A stretch of 64,000 bases of DNA from Mycolicibacterium cosmeticum (GCA_016197365.1 JACPVS010000020.1:1-64000); one strand, 5' to 3'; shown: positions 50,710 to 59,789, counted from the stretch's first letter. The notes: generated by a model not told the origin, from the sequence alone. Made by a program: numbers and translations.

Positions 50710-51561
50710 GTGCGCGAGAGCAGCAACCCGGTATTCCGCTCACTGCCGAAAGGGCAGCAGGGTGGATACGCGCAATTCGGTACCGGAGCCGCAAGCTTCG
50801 GTGCGCAGCAGGTGCGTGATGCAGAGCCGTACATCACGCAGTACCCGGATCAGCAGCGCGGTGTCTCGCGGCCGCTGACCATTGATGACGTCGTCACCAA
50901 GACCGGCATCACGTTGGCCGTCGTGACCGTCGTAGGCGTCCTGTCGTACTTCTTCGTGTCGCAGAACGTCGGCCTGATGATGCCGTTCGTGGCGATCGGC
51001 GGCATCGGCGGTTTCGTGTTGGTCATGATCGCGACGTTCGGTCGCAAGCAGGACAACCCGGCGATTGTCCTGAGCTACGCCGCCCTGGAAGGTCTGTTCC
51101 TCGGCGCGGCGTCCTTCCTGTTCGCCAACCTGGTATCCACCGGCGGCCCCGGAATGATCGCGCAGGCGATCTTTGGCACGGTCGGCGTCTTCGTCGGCAT
51201 GCTCGTGGTCTACAAGACCGGCGCCATCCGGGTGACGCCCAAGTTCACCCGGATGATGGTGGCGGCCATGTTCGGTGTGCTGGCCATCGCGCTGCTGAAC
51301 CTGGTTCTCGGTCTCTTCGGCGTCGGCGGCGGTGAGGGCTTCGGCCTCCGCAGCGGTGGCCCGCTGGCGATCATCTTCTCGCTGGTCTGCATCGGCCTGG
51401 CTGCGTTCATGTTCCTGATCGACTTCGACCAGGCGGACCAGCTGATCCGCGCCGGTGCTCCGGAGAAGGCCGCATGGGGCATCGCCCTGGGCCTGACGGT
51501 CACCCTGGTGTGGCTGTACCTGGAGATCCTGCGCCTGTTGAGTTACTTCAACAACGACTAG
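50710..51561 (+). CDS. Bax inhibitor-1/YccA-like membrane protein (Rv1072-like)
   Basis: A 283-residue membrane protein with a GTG start preceded by AGGAGAGGA at 50695-50703. After a 55-residue hydrophilic N-terminus there are seven hydrophobic segments: VTKTGITLAVVTVVGVLSYF, VAIGGIGGFVLVMIATF, YAALEGLFLGAASFLFA, AIFGTVGVFVGMLVVY, MMVAAMFGVLAIALLNL, LAIIFSLVCIGLAAFMFLIDF and GIALGLTVTLVWLYLEILRL. The DFDQAD after the sixth is typical of the Bax inhibitor-1-like family. It matches Rv1072. The role may be ion (calcium) leak or stress protection, by family only. A strong terminator follows. Confidence 0.9.
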   Translation: MRESSNPVFRSLPKGQQGGYAQFGTGAASFGAQQVRDAEPYITQYPDQQRGVSRPLTIDDVVTKTGITLAVVTVVGVLSYFFVSQNVGLMMPFVAIGGIGGFVLVMIATFGRKQDNPAIVLSYAALEGLFLGAASFLFANLVSTGGPGMIAQAIFGTVGVFVGMLVVYKTGAIRVTPKFTRMMVAAMFGVLAIALLNLVLGLFGVGGGEGFGLRSGGPLAIIFSLVCIGLAAFMFLIDFDQADQLIRAGAPEKAAWGIALGLTVTLVWLYLEILRLLSYFNND

Positions 51562-51576
51562 TTCGACTGCGAACGA

Positions 51577-51606
51577 GGGCGCCCACCGATGGTGGGCGCC
51601 CTTTTT
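51577..51606 (+). terminator. Intrinsic terminator after the Rv1072-like gene
   Basis: The arms GGGCGCCCACC and GGTGGGCGCCC have a three-base loop and TTTTT directly after. It is the most canonical intrinsic terminator in the window and lies between convergent genes. Confidence 0.93.
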
Positions 51607-51619
51607 CGTGCCTGTCGAC

Positions 51620-52804
51620 TCAGACCGCCCGCGGCGTCACGCGGCTCGCCGCCTCAATGGCGTTGCGCCGGGCGACCTCGACGTCGTCGTCGAAGGCCAG
51701 CGCCACACCCATGCGCCGGGTGAGGAAGCTCTCCGGCTTGCCGAACAGCCGAATATCGGTGCGCGGCACCTGCAATGCCTCGTCCACCCCGTCGAAGACG
51801 ACACCCTCGGCATCCACCCCGCCGTAGATCACCGCACTGGCCCCCGGCGATTTCAGCGTGGTGTCGACGGGCAGGCCCAGGATGGCCCGCGCGTGCAGCT
51901 CGAACTCGTTCTGCCACTGGGACACCATCGTCACCATGCCGGTGTCGTGCGGGCGCGGGCTGACCTCGCTGAACCACACCTGATCACCCTTGACGAACAG
52001 TTCGACGCCGAAAATGCCCTGCCCACCCAGATTCTCGGTCACGGCGCGTGCGATGTGCTGGGCCGCGGCCAGTGCGGCGTCCGACATCGGGTGCGGTTGC
52101 CAGCTCTCCACGTAGTCGCCGCTGACCTGCTTGTGCCCGATCGGCTCGCAGAACTGGGTGCCCGCCGGCGCCCGCACCGTCAGAAGCGTGATCTCGTAGT
52201 CGAAATCGACGAAACCCTCGACGATGATCCGGGTGTTACTCACCCGGCTGCCGGACATGGCGTAGTCCCAGGCTGCCGCGACACCGTCGGGATCGTCGAT
52301 CTTGCTCTGGCCCTTGCCCGAACTGCTCATCACCGGCTTCACCACACACGGATAGCCGATCTCACCGACCGCGGCCCGTAACTCTTCCAACGAATCGCAG
52401 AACCGGTACGGACTGGTCGGCAGGCCCAAGGTTTCGGCGGCCAGTCGGCGGATACCTTCGCGATCCATCGTCAGCCGCGCGGCCCGCGCGGTCGGGATCA
52501 CCCGGACGGTGCCCTCGGCCTCCAGGGCTTCGAGCACCGGGGTGGCGATCGCCTCGATCTCGGGGACGACGAGATCGGGCTTCTCGGCTTCGATCAGCGC
52601 GCGCAACTGTTCGGGATCGGTCATCGAGATGGTGCGGGAGTGATGCGCGATCTGCTGGCCCGGCGCGTTGTCATAGCGGTCGACGGCGATGGTCTCGACG
52701 CCGAGACGCGCCAACGCGATCAGCACTTCGCGGCCCAGCTCACCAGAGCCCAGCAGCATCACGCGGGTGGCATTCGGCGAGAGCGGTGTTCCGAGAGTGG
52801 TCAT
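51620..52804 (-). CDS. purT: Formate-dependent phosphoribosylglycinamide formyltransferase (GAR transformylase 2)
   Basis: A 394-residue ATP-grasp enzyme. The N-terminal domain has VMLLGSGELGREVLIALARLG and the substrate-binding EIEAIATPVLEALE. The ATP-grasp domain has VKPVMSSSGKGQS and the metal-binding end VWFSEVSPRPHDTGMVTM. It makes formyl-GAR from GAR, formate and ATP in purine synthesis, without folate. The ATG at 52804 is supported by family N-terminus TTLGTPLSPNATRVML. It follows fadA3 on the same strand after 72 bases that contain a hairpin. Confidence 0.95.
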   Translation of the reverse strand: MTTLGTPLSPNATRVMLLGSGELGREVLIALARLGVETIAVDRYDNAPGQQIAHHSRTISMTDPEQLRALIEAEKPDLVVPEIEAIATPVLEALEAEGTVRVIPTARAARLTMDREGIRRLAAETLGLPTSPYRFCDSLEELRAAVGEIGYPCVVKPVMSSSGKGQSKIDDPDGVAAAWDYAMSGSRVSNTRIIVEGFVDFDYEITLLTVRAPAGTQFCEPIGHKQVSGDYVESWQPHPMSDAALAAAQHIARAVTENLGGQGIFGVELFVKGDQVWFSEVSPRPHDTGMVTMVSQWQNEFELHARAILGLPVDTTLKSPGASAVIYGGVDAEGVVFDGVDEALQVPRTDIRLFGKPESFLTRRMGVALAFDDDVEVARRNAIEAASRVTPRAV

Positions 52805-52829
52805 GTTTTTCTCCCTGTCAGCGCCGAAG

Positions 52830-52853
52830 GCGCGGGCAATCAATTGCCCGCGC
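52830..52853 (-). terminator. Hairpin between fadA3 and purT
   Basis: The arms GCGCGGGCAAT and ATTGCCCGCGC enclose two bases. It lies after the fadA3 stop and 26 bases before the purT start, with no T-run on the minus strand. It may be a terminator or an RNA structure in the purT leader. Confidence 0.5.
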
Positions 52854-52876
52854 CCTCAACGTGTTTCAGCCTGAAA

Positions 52877-54094
52877 TCAGGACAGGCGCTCCACGACCAT
52901 CGCCATACCCTGGCCGCCGCCGACGCACATCGACTCGATACCGAAGGTCTTGTCGTAGGTCGCCAGGTTGTTCAGCAGGGTCGCGGTGATCCGGGCGCCG
53001 GTCATGCCGAAGGGATGGCCCAGCGCGATGGCGCCGCCGGACACGTTCAGCTTGTCCTCGTCGATGCCGAGCTCGCGTGCCGAGCCGATCACCTGGACGG
53101 CGAAGGCCTCGTTGATCTCGACCAGGTCGATGTCGGAGATCTTCTTGCCCGCCTTGGCCAACGCCTTCCTGATGGCCTCGATCGGTCCCAGGCCCATGAT
53201 CTCCGGCGACAGGCCCGAGACGCCGGTGGACACGATGCGTGCCAGCGGGGTCAGCCCCAGCTCCTTGGCCTTGGTGTCACTCATGATGACCACGGCGGCG
53301 GCGCCGTCGTTCAGCGGACACGCGTTGCCCGCCGTGATCGTGCCGTTGGGCCGGAAGACCGGCTTCAGCTGGCTGATCTTGTCGTAGGAGGTGCCGGCGC
53401 GCGGACCGTCATCGGTGGAGACGACGGTGCCGTCGGGCAGCGTCACCGGTGAGATCTCCCGCTCGAAGAAGCCGCTCTTGATGGCTTCCTCGGCGCGGTT
53501 CTGCGACCGAACGCCCCAGTGGTCCTGGTCCTCGCGGCTGATGCCGGTGTAGGTGGCGACGTTCTCGGCGGTCTGGCCCATGGCGATGTAGACGTCCGGG
53601 ATGAGGCCGTCCTCGCGCGGGTCATGCCAGGTGATATCGCCTTCGGCCTGCGTGATCGTGCGGGCCTGAGCCTCGTCGAACAGCGCGTTCTTCGAGTTCG
53701 GCGCGCCGTCGGCGGCGCCGACGCCGAAGCGAGAGACCGTCTCCACACCCGCGGAGATGAACACGTCACCTTCGCCGGCCTTGATCGCGTGGAACGCCAT
53801 CCGGGTGGTCTGCAGCGACGACGAGCAGTACCGGTTGACGGTGGTGCCGGGCAGGAAGTCGTAGCCCAGCTCGACGGCGACGGCACGCGCGATGTTGTAG
53901 CCGGCTTCACCGGCGGGCTGCGCGCTGCCCATCATCAGGTCGTCGATGTCGCGGGGGTCCAGCGACGGGACCTTGTCCAGGACGGCGCGCACCATCTGGG
54001 TGGCAAGGTCGTCGGGACGCATGGTGGCCAGCGATCCCTTGACGGCGCGGCCGATCGGCGAACGGGCGGTGGCAACGATGACGGCTTCGGGCAT
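52877..54094 (-). CDS. fadA3: Beta-ketoacyl-CoA thiolase FadA3
   Basis: A 405-residue thiolase. The nucleophilic Cys is in VNRYCSSSLQ, the His in NEAFAVQ... region with GHPFGMTGAR, and the second Cys in ESMCVGGGQG. It catalyses thiolytic cleavage or its reverse in fatty acid metabolism. The length equals that of M. tuberculosis FadA3 (Rv1074c), and the neighbouring Rv1075c-lipU-cbs order is also kept. The ATG at 54094 gives PEAVIVATARSPIG as the usual thiolase start. Confidence 0.95.
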   Translation of the reverse strand: MPEAVIVATARSPIGRAVKGSLATMRPDDLATQMVRAVLDKVPSLDPRDIDDLMMGSAQPAGEAGYNIARAVAVELGYDFLPGTTVNRYCSSSLQTTRMAFHAIKAGEGDVFISAGVETVSRFGVGAADGAPNSKNALFDEAQARTITQAEGDITWHDPREDGLIPDVYIAMGQTAENVATYTGISREDQDHWGVRSQNRAEEAIKSGFFEREISPVTLPDGTVVSTDDGPRAGTSYDKISQLKPVFRPNGTITAGNACPLNDGAAAVVIMSDTKAKELGLTPLARIVSTGVSGLSPEIMGLGPIEAIRKALAKAGKKISDIDLVEINEAFAVQVIGSARELGIDEDKLNVSGGAIALGHPFGMTGARITATLLNNLATYDKTFGIESMCVGGGQGMAMVVERLS

Positions 54095-54140
54095 GACGGC
54101 TCCTCTGGCTCCCAGGTTGGCGGGGTGGCTACCCCAGAAC

Positions 54141-55100
54141 CTAGCCCGTGACAGGAGCGACGATCGGCGCGGGTACGCCCGTGGTGCGCCGCCACAGCCG
54201 GCTGACGCTACCGAGGCGCTCGAGCAGTGTGCCGTCGCCGGAGCGGGACTCGAGTGCGTCGTCGACGTCGGAGTCGACGTTGCGCACGCCCAGTTCACAT
54301 GCCAGGGCCGGCAGCAGCTGCGTGGCGGCCAGCGCATACCCCGCCGCCGACGGGTGGAACATGTCCGAGGAGAACAGCACCTCGGGGGCTTTGTAGAACT
54401 CGGGGGCCAGCAGGTCCGAGAAGGGGACGGCGACGCCACCCGCGCCGTGCACGGCCGCGGCCTGCATCCGGGCCAGCCGCAGCCCGAGAGTGCGGGTCAC
54501 CAGGCGGAGAGGTTGGGGGATGGCGGTGATGACGCCGAAGTCCGGGCAGGTGCCGACGACGACGACCGCGCCGCTGCCACGCAGCCTGCGGACCGCGGCT
54601 CCGAGCCGGCGCGCCGACGCGCTCAGGCCGTTGAGCGCGGTGATGTCATTGGCCCCGATCATGATGACCGCGGCGTCCGGCGGCGGGCCCGCCACGTACA
54701 TGGCGTCGATCTGCCCGGACAGTCCCTTCGACGTCGCGCCGACGATCGCCTTGGTGCTCAGCCGGATCCGCCGGCCCGACTCCGCGGCGAGGCCGCGCGC
54801 GATCAGCACCCCGGGCACCTCCTCGGCGTCGGTGCAGCCGTACCCGGTGGCGGTCGAATCGCCGAAGACCATCAGGTGCACGTCGAACGGGACATCGCGC
54901 TGAAAGCGTTCGACGGGTCCGCCGCCCGGGGAGTAGATGCCGTCGGCGCGCGGCGGCACATCCCAGGACTTCGGGATGACCTGCCGTGTTTTGGCTGCTT
55001 GTCCGGTCAGCAGTGACCGCGCTCCCACATACGCCGACCCCCCCGAAGCGAGGGTGGCCGCGGCTGCAAGGGCGATGGTTGACCGACGCGGTGTACCCAC
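54141..55100 (-). CDS. SGNH/GDSL-family esterase (Rv1075c-like)
   Basis: A 319-residue exported hydrolase with a GTG start. The N-terminus (TIALAAAATLASGGSAYVG) is a signal or anchor. The SGNH blocks are GDSTATGYG (Ser), an oxyanion Gly/Asn region with IGANDITAL and the Asp/His pair in SSDMFHPSAAGY. It matches M. tuberculosis Rv1075c, a GDSL esterase. It probably deacylates envelope lipids or peptidoglycan acetyl groups. It is divergent from lipU. Confidence 0.92.
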   Translation of the reverse strand: MGTPRRSTIALAAAATLASGGSAYVGARSLLTGQAAKTRQVIPKSWDVPPRADGIYSPGGGPVERFQRDVPFDVHLMVFGDSTATGYGCTDAEEVPGVLIARGLAAESGRRIRLSTKAIVGATSKGLSGQIDAMYVAGPPPDAAVIMIGANDITALNGLSASARRLGAAVRRLRGSGAVVVVGTCPDFGVITAIPQPLRLVTRTLGLRLARMQAAAVHGAGGVAVPFSDLLAPEFYKAPEVLFSSDMFHPSAAGYALAATQLLPALACELGVRNVDSDVDDALESRSGDGTLLERLGSVSRLWRRTTGVPAPIVAPVTG

Positions 55101-55294
55101 ACGATTGATTTTAGGGACGGATTCGCCGTTGTCAGTGAGTCCGAGCTGTCCGAACGGTCACGTTGCGGTATCGAGTGCGGTACCAAATCGGCTGATCGTT
55201 TTGTTGAATTAATTGACGGTGTCAAGCTAAGTTACTCCGGTTGGCTAAGTAACTAGACTTACCGGGCACTACAACGGCGTAGGAAGTGGTGGCG

Positions 55295-56332
55295 ATGACG
55301 GCACCAAGTAAGGTCTCAGGCTCCCCTCGTTCTGCCATCAGTGCAGCTAGGGCGTATCAAGGGCGTCGGTTCCCGGTCAGTGACTGGGCCCCGGTCGAGG
55401 TCGTCGAAGATGGTCCGAGCGTGGCAGGCCGGTTGGCCTCGTTGGCCGTGCGGATGACCATCAAGCCAGTTCTGGCAATCGGCTGCCATGCCCCCACGCT
55501 GCCGTGGCCGTTCGGGATCGTCGACTTCGCCGCCAGAATCCTGCGGCCGTCGGCCGGCACCGTCCGGGCCACCATCGCGTTGCCGCACTGCACCGCCCAA
55601 CTGGTCCGTGCCGACGGTGTGCTGCCTGCGGACGGCAAGCGCAGCGTCGTGTTGTACCTGCACGGCGGCGCATTCCTGGCCTGCGGGGTGAACACCCACG
55701 GCCGGCTGGTGGAGAACCTGTCGAAGTTCGCCGACAGCCCGATGTTCGTCGTGAACTATCGGATGCTGCCCAAGCATTCGATCGGCCAGGCCCTCGATGA
55801 CTGTTACGACGCCTACAAATGGCTGCGGCTCACCGGGTACGCCCCTGAACACATCGTGCTGGCCGGTGACTCGGCGGGCGGCTACCTGTCTTTGGCGCTC
55901 GCGCAGCGCCTGCTGGCCGAGGGTGAAGAGCCCGCGGCCATGGTGACGCTCTCGCCCCTGTTCGAGATCGACAACGCCGGCCGCGAGCAGCATCCGAACC
56001 TCGAAGGGGACGCGATGTTCCCGCCGCATGCGTTCGGGGCGCTGGTCGAACTGATCGGCCGGGCGGCAGGCAAGACCACCGAAGAGATCTACGAACCTCT
56101 CGACCACATCGAGCCGGGATTGCCCCGAACCCTCATTCACGTGTCGGGTTCGGAGGTTCTGCTCAACGATGCGCGAAAGGCGGCGCGCATGCTGGCCGCC
56201 GAAGGCGTCCCGGTCGAGGTGCGGGTGTGGCCTGGCCAAATGCACGTCTTCCAGTTGTGTTCGCCGTTCGTGAACGAGGCGACGCGCTCGCTGCGCCAGA
56301 TCGGCGACTACATTCGCGAAGCCACCTGGTGA
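55295..56332 (+). CDS. lipU: Lipase/esterase LipU (hormone-sensitive lipase family)
   Basis: A 345-residue esterase of the hormone-sensitive lipase family. Motifs are LHGGAFLACG (oxyanion), GDSAGGYLSLALAQ (Ser), the acid region HVSGSEVLLNDARK and the His in GQMHVFQ. The ATG at 55295 is eight bases after AGGAAG; GTG at 55286 is an alternative. It matches lipU (Rv1076). It hydrolyses short to medium acyl esters. It follows a promoter region with imperfect direct repeats (55226-55253). Confidence 0.92.
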   Translation: MTAPSKVSGSPRSAISAARAYQGRRFPVSDWAPVEVVEDGPSVAGRLASLAVRMTIKPVLAIGCHAPTLPWPFGIVDFAARILRPSAGTVRATIALPHCTAQLVRADGVLPADGKRSVVLYLHGGAFLACGVNTHGRLVENLSKFADSPMFVVNYRMLPKHSIGQALDDCYDAYKWLRLTGYAPEHIVLAGDSAGGYLSLALAQRLLAEGEEPAAMVTLSPLFEIDNAGREQHPNLEGDAMFPPHAFGALVELIGRAAGKTTEEIYEPLDHIEPGLPRTLIHVSGSEVLLNDARKAARMLAAEGVPVEVRVWPGQMHVFQLCSPFVNEATRSLRQIGDYIREATW

Positions 56333-56375
56333 CTCCCGCTTGGTGACTGATTACGCGGCCTGACACGATGGGCGT

Positions 56376-57770
56376 ATGCGCATCGCCAGGCACATCAGTG
56401 ACCTCATCGGTAACACCCCGCTGGTTCAGCTGAACTCGGTTGTGCCCCAGGGCGCAGGGCTGGTCGCCGCCAAGATCGAATACCTGAATCCGGGCGGCAG
56501 TTCCAAGGACCGCATCGCGGTGAAGATGATCGACGCGGCCGAGGCCAGCGGCGCACTCAAACCGGGCGGCACCATCGTGGAACCGACCTCCGGCAACACC
56601 GGCGTCGGACTGGCGCTGGTGGCGCAGCAGCGCGGCTACAAATGCATCTTCGTCTGCCCGGACAAGGTCAGCGAGGACAAGCAGAACGTGTTGCGCGCGT
56701 ACGGCGCCGAGGTGATGGTGTCGCCGACCGCCGTGCCGCCGGACCACCCGGACAGCTACTACAGCGTGTCCGACAGGCTGGTCCGGGAGATCGACGGGGC
56801 ATGGAAGCCCGACCAGTACTCCAACCCGAACGGGCCGGCCAGTCACTACGAGACCACGGGCCCGGAGATCTGGGCCGACACCGACGGCAAGATCACGCAC
56901 TTCGTGGCGGGCGTGGGCACCGGCGGCACCATCACCGGCACCGGCCGGTACCTCAAGGAGGTGTCCGACGGCCGGGTGAAGGTCATCGGCGCCGACCCGG
57001 AAGGTTCGGTGTACTCGGGCGGAACCGGGCGCCCCTACCTCGTCGAGGGCGTCGGAGAGGACTTCTGGCCCAGCGCCTATGACCCGGAGGTGGCCGACGA
57101 GATCATCGCCGTCTCCGATGCGGATTCCTTCGACATGACGCGCAGGCTGGCCCGCGAAGAGGCGCTGCTCGTCGGCGGCTCGTGCGGCATGGCCGTCGTC
57201 GCGGCGCTGCGGGTGGCCGAGCGCGAGGGCCCGGACGCCGTGGTGGTGGTGTTGTTGCCCGACGGTGGGCGCGGTTATCTGTCAAAGGTTTTCAACGACG
57301 GATGGATGTCGTCGTACGGCTTCCTGCGCAGCCGCCTCGACGGTTCCGTCGAGGAGGTCACGGTCGGGGACATCCTGCGCGGAAAGTCGGGCGCGCTGCC
57401 CGACCTGGTGCACACCCATCCGTCCGAGACGGTCCGCGATGCGATCAACATCCTGCGTGAGTACGGGGTTTCGCAGATGCCCGTCGTCGGCGCGGAACCG
57501 CCGGTGATGGCGGGCGAGGTGGCGGGCAGCGTATCCGAACGGGAGCTGCTGTCCGCCGTTTTCGAGGGACGAGCAAAGTTGGTGGACGCGGTGGCAGACC
57601 ATATGGGTGCCCCGTTGCCGCTCATCGGATCCGGTGAACTACTCAGCACCGCAGCGAAAACACTGCGCGATTACGACGCGCTGATGGTGGTCGAAGATGG
57701 CAAGCCGATCGGCGTGCTGACCCGCCATGATCTCCTCGGATCGCTGTCCGACGGCGGATTGCGCCGGTAG
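56376..57770 (+). CDS. cbs: Cystathionine beta-synthase
   Basis: A 464-residue PLP enzyme with C-terminal regulatory CBS pair. The PLP Lys is Lys44 in NPGGSSKDR, the phosphate-binding loop is TSGNTG and GTGGTITGTG. Two CBS domains lie at about residue 340-395 and 405-460 (HPSETVRDAINILREYGVSQ, in part, and DALMVVEDGKPIGVLTRHDLL). It joins serine (or O-acetylserine) and homocysteine to cystathionine. With metB three genes downstream it makes the transsulfuration set. M. tuberculosis Rv1077 is the counterpart. The heme-binding N-terminal domain of the human enzyme is absent. Confidence 0.95.
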   Translation: MRIARHISDLIGNTPLVQLNSVVPQGAGLVAAKIEYLNPGGSSKDRIAVKMIDAAEASGALKPGGTIVEPTSGNTGVGLALVAQQRGYKCIFVCPDKVSEDKQNVLRAYGAEVMVSPTAVPPDHPDSYYSVSDRLVREIDGAWKPDQYSNPNGPASHYETTGPEIWADTDGKITHFVAGVGTGGTITGTGRYLKEVSDGRVKVIGADPEGSVYSGGTGRPYLVEGVGEDFWPSAYDPEVADEIIAVSDADSFDMTRRLAREEALLVGGSCGMAVVAALRVAEREGPDAVVVVLLPDGGRGYLSKVFNDGWMSSYGFLRSRLDGSVEEVTVGDILRGKSGALPDLVHTHPSETVRDAINILREYGVSQMPVVGAEPPVMAGEVAGSVSERELLSAVFEGRAKLVDAVADHMGAPLPLIGSGELLSTAAKTLRDYDALMVVEDGKPIGVLTRHDLLGSLSDGGLRR

Positions 57771-57825
57771 ATCGACGCGTTTTCGCGCGTCTACCCGCGG
57801 GTGGATATCTGCGAAATCAACTACT

Positions 57826-57844
57826 CACGCCAATCATTGGCGTG
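57826..57844. promoter_or_regulatory. Perfect palindrome upstream of pra
   Basis: The arms CACGCCAAT and ATTGGCGTG flank one base. The site lies 56 bases after cbs and 115 bases before pra. It has the form of a dimer-binding operator and could also fold as a hairpin. No regulator gene is nearby. Confidence 0.5.
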
Positions 57845-57958
57845 CGGTGGTCATTGTGTCGACGCGGTGAAGAAATGATCATGGCGGCCATTTCCGGCGA
57901 ATTCTCAGGTAGGGTGACACCGCTCATAGTCAGCTAATTCCTCACCTGGAAGGCGTCC

Positions 57959-58615
57959 ATGACCACACCTCCGCCACCGCCGCCTGGAAATTATCCGCCG
58001 CCGCCACCGCCGCCCGGTGGATACCCCCCTCCGCCGCAAGGTGGCTTCCCGCCGCCTCCGCCGCCCGGTGGGGGAGTGGGGCCGGGTTATGGCGCGGGAT
58101 TCGGGGGACCGCCTCCCGGCGGCGGGTTGCCGCAGGAGGCGTACACACCGTGGTTGACGCGCGTGCTGGCATACATCCTGGATTACATCCCGGTCTACAT
58201 CATCATGGGTATCGGATGGGGACTGTTGCTGGGCACTCGCGAAACCGTCTGTCTCACCGACACTTCGGAGTACGACCTCGGTGATTTCTGCGCCAGCGGT
58301 GCGTCGACGCTGGGGCAGGTCTCGGTCGGTCTCGCCTCAATCCTGGCGCTCGCCTTCGTGATCTGGAACCTGGGCTATCGCCAGGGCACCACCGGGTCGA
58401 GCATCGGCAAGGGCATCATGAAGTTCAAGGTGGTCAGGGAGGACACCGGCCAGCCCTTGGGGTTTGGGATGTCCCTCGTCCGTGAGCTCATCTACTTCGT
58501 GTTCAACGTTGCGTGCGGCATCGTCTGGATCGTCGCCGTGCTGTTCCCGCTGTGGGACCAGAAGCGGCAGTCACTCGTGGACAAGATTGTGAAGTCCGTC
58601 TGTCTGCCACTCTGA
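57959..58615 (+). CDS. pra: Proline-rich antigen-like RDD membrane protein
   Basis: A 218-residue protein. The N-terminal 58 residues are Pro/Gly-rich (PPPPPPGNYPPPPPPPGGYP type). From about residue 60 comes an RDD domain: YTPWLTRVLAYILDYIPVYI given as part, VIWNLGYRQGTTGSSIGKGIMKFKVV (part), and three hydrophobic segments. It matches the proline-rich antigen Pra (Rv1078), a surface-exposed antigen in M. leprae and M. tuberculosis. The role may be ion transport or membrane organisation; this is not established. A terminator follows, and a second Pro-rich gene starts 85 bases later. Confidence 0.9.
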   Translation: MTTPPPPPPGNYPPPPPPPGGYPPPPQGGFPPPPPPGGGVGPGYGAGFGGPPPGGGLPQEAYTPWLTRVLAYILDYIPVYIIMGIGWGLLLGTRETVCLTDTSEYDLGDFCASGASTLGQVSVGLASILALAFVIWNLGYRQGTTGSSIGKGIMKFKVVREDTGQPLGFGMSLVRELIYFVFNVACGIVWIVAVLFPLWDQKRQSLVDKIVKSVCLPL

Positions 58616-58632
58616 CCTAGGCTCAACCCAAG

Positions 58633-58668
58633 CGCCGGTCCGCGGAATCACTGCGCGGACCGGCGTTT
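58633..58668 (+). terminator. Terminator after pra
   Basis: The arms CGCCGGTCCGCG and CGCGGACCGGCG with a nine-base loop, then TTTC. Located 18 bases after the pra stop. Confidence 0.85.
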
Positions 58669-58699
58669 CACCGTAACGACCGACTCACGAGAGGGTGTT

Positions 58700-59737
58700 A
58701 TGACTCAGCCACCACCTCCGCCCGGCAACTACCCACCGCCCGGTGGATACCCGCCGCCGGAGAACGTCCCGCCCGCCGGTGGCTATCCGCCGCCCGCGCC
58801 GGGTGGTTACCCGCCGCCGGCCCCTGGTGGTTACCCGCCGCCTCCCGCTCCCGGCGGTTACCCGCCGCCCGCACCCGGCGGTTACCCGCCGCCGCCCGCC
58901 GGTGGCAACTACCCACCGCCGCAGGGGAATTACCCGCCCCCGCCGGGAGGTGGCTACCCGCCGCCGCCCCCGCAGGGCGGTTACGCGCCGCCGCCGCCCG
59001 GATACCCGGGTGCGCCTGCCTTCGGTGGGCCCGCCCAGGGCTTCAACATCGGCGAAGCGGTGTCGTGGGCCTGGAACAAGTTCAGCAAGAACACGGCCGC
59101 AATTCTGGTGCCGACACTGGCCTTCGGAGTGGTGTACGCCGTTCTGCAGGGCCTCATCCAGGTTATTTCGGGGCTGTTCACCACCGTCGACAGCTCGTCC
59201 TACAGCGACTATGACAGCGGCTTCGCCGCGAGCTACTCGTTGGGGGCCGGAGGCATCGTCGTCTCCATCATCGGCAGCATCGTCATGCTGGTCGTCGCGG
59301 CGGTGGTGCAATCCGCGTACATCGGCGGCATGCTCGACATCGCCAACGGGCAACCGGTCGAGATCGGTTCGTTCTTCAAGCCGCGCAACGTCGTCAACGT
59401 CATCATCGCGTCGGTCGTCTCCGGCATCATCGTCGGTATCGGCATCGTGCTGTGCATCGTGCCCGGCATCATCGCGATTATCATGCTGGTGTTCACCACG
59501 GTGATCGTGCTCGATCGCAATGTGCCCGGAATCGAAGGCATCACGACGAGCTTCAACATCGCCAAGGCCAATTTCGGCCCGGTGGCACTGACGTGGCTGA
59601 CGACCATCGCCATCACCATCCTCGGAGTGGTGCTGTGCTTCGTCGGCCTCATCGTCGCCTACCCGGTGGCGTCGCTGGTCACCGTCTACGCCTACCGCAA
59701 GTTGACCGGCGGCCCGATCGCCGCACTGACTCCGTAA
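58700..59737 (+). CDS. Proline-rich membrane protein with PPPGGYPPP-type repeats
   Basis: A 345-residue protein. The N-terminal 105 residues are repeats of the type PGGYPPPA (about 14 Pro/Gly/Tyr units). The rest is a membrane domain with about five hydrophobic segments: ILVPTLAFGVVYAVLQGL, GGIVVSIIGSIVMLVVAAVV, VIIASVVSGIIVGIGIVLCIV, ALTWLTTIAITILGVVLC and IVAYPVASLVTVYAY. The motif SWAWNKFSKN before the first helix resembles membrane proteins of the DUF975 or glycerophosphoryl-diester phosphodiesterase-anchor type. It shares its repeat style with pra just upstream, but the membrane domain is different. Both may be surface proteins. The function is unknown. Confidence 0.85.
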   Translation: MTQPPPPPGNYPPPGGYPPPENVPPAGGYPPPAPGGYPPPAPGGYPPPPAPGGYPPPAPGGYPPPPAGGNYPPPQGNYPPPPGGGYPPPPPQGGYAPPPPGYPGAPAFGGPAQGFNIGEAVSWAWNKFSKNTAAILVPTLAFGVVYAVLQGLIQVISGLFTTVDSSSYSDYDSGFAASYSLGAGGIVVSIIGSIVMLVVAAVVQSAYIGGMLDIANGQPVEIGSFFKPRNVVNVIIASVVSGIIVGIGIVLCIVPGIIAIIMLVFTTVIVLDRNVPGIEGITTSFNIAKANFGPVALTWLTTIAITILGVVLCFVGLIVAYPVASLVTVYAYRKLTGGPIAALTP

Positions 59738-59746
59738 CCAGTCGGA

Positions 59747-59789
59747 CGAAACGGGGTGGACCGCAGTCGGTCCACCCCGTTTCGCTTTC
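59747..59789 (+). terminator. Terminator before metB
   Basis: The arms CGAAACGGGGTGGACC and GGTCCACCCCGTTTCG (16 bases each) have a six-base loop, followed by CTTTC. It isolates metB from the proline-rich gene. Confidence 0.9.
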
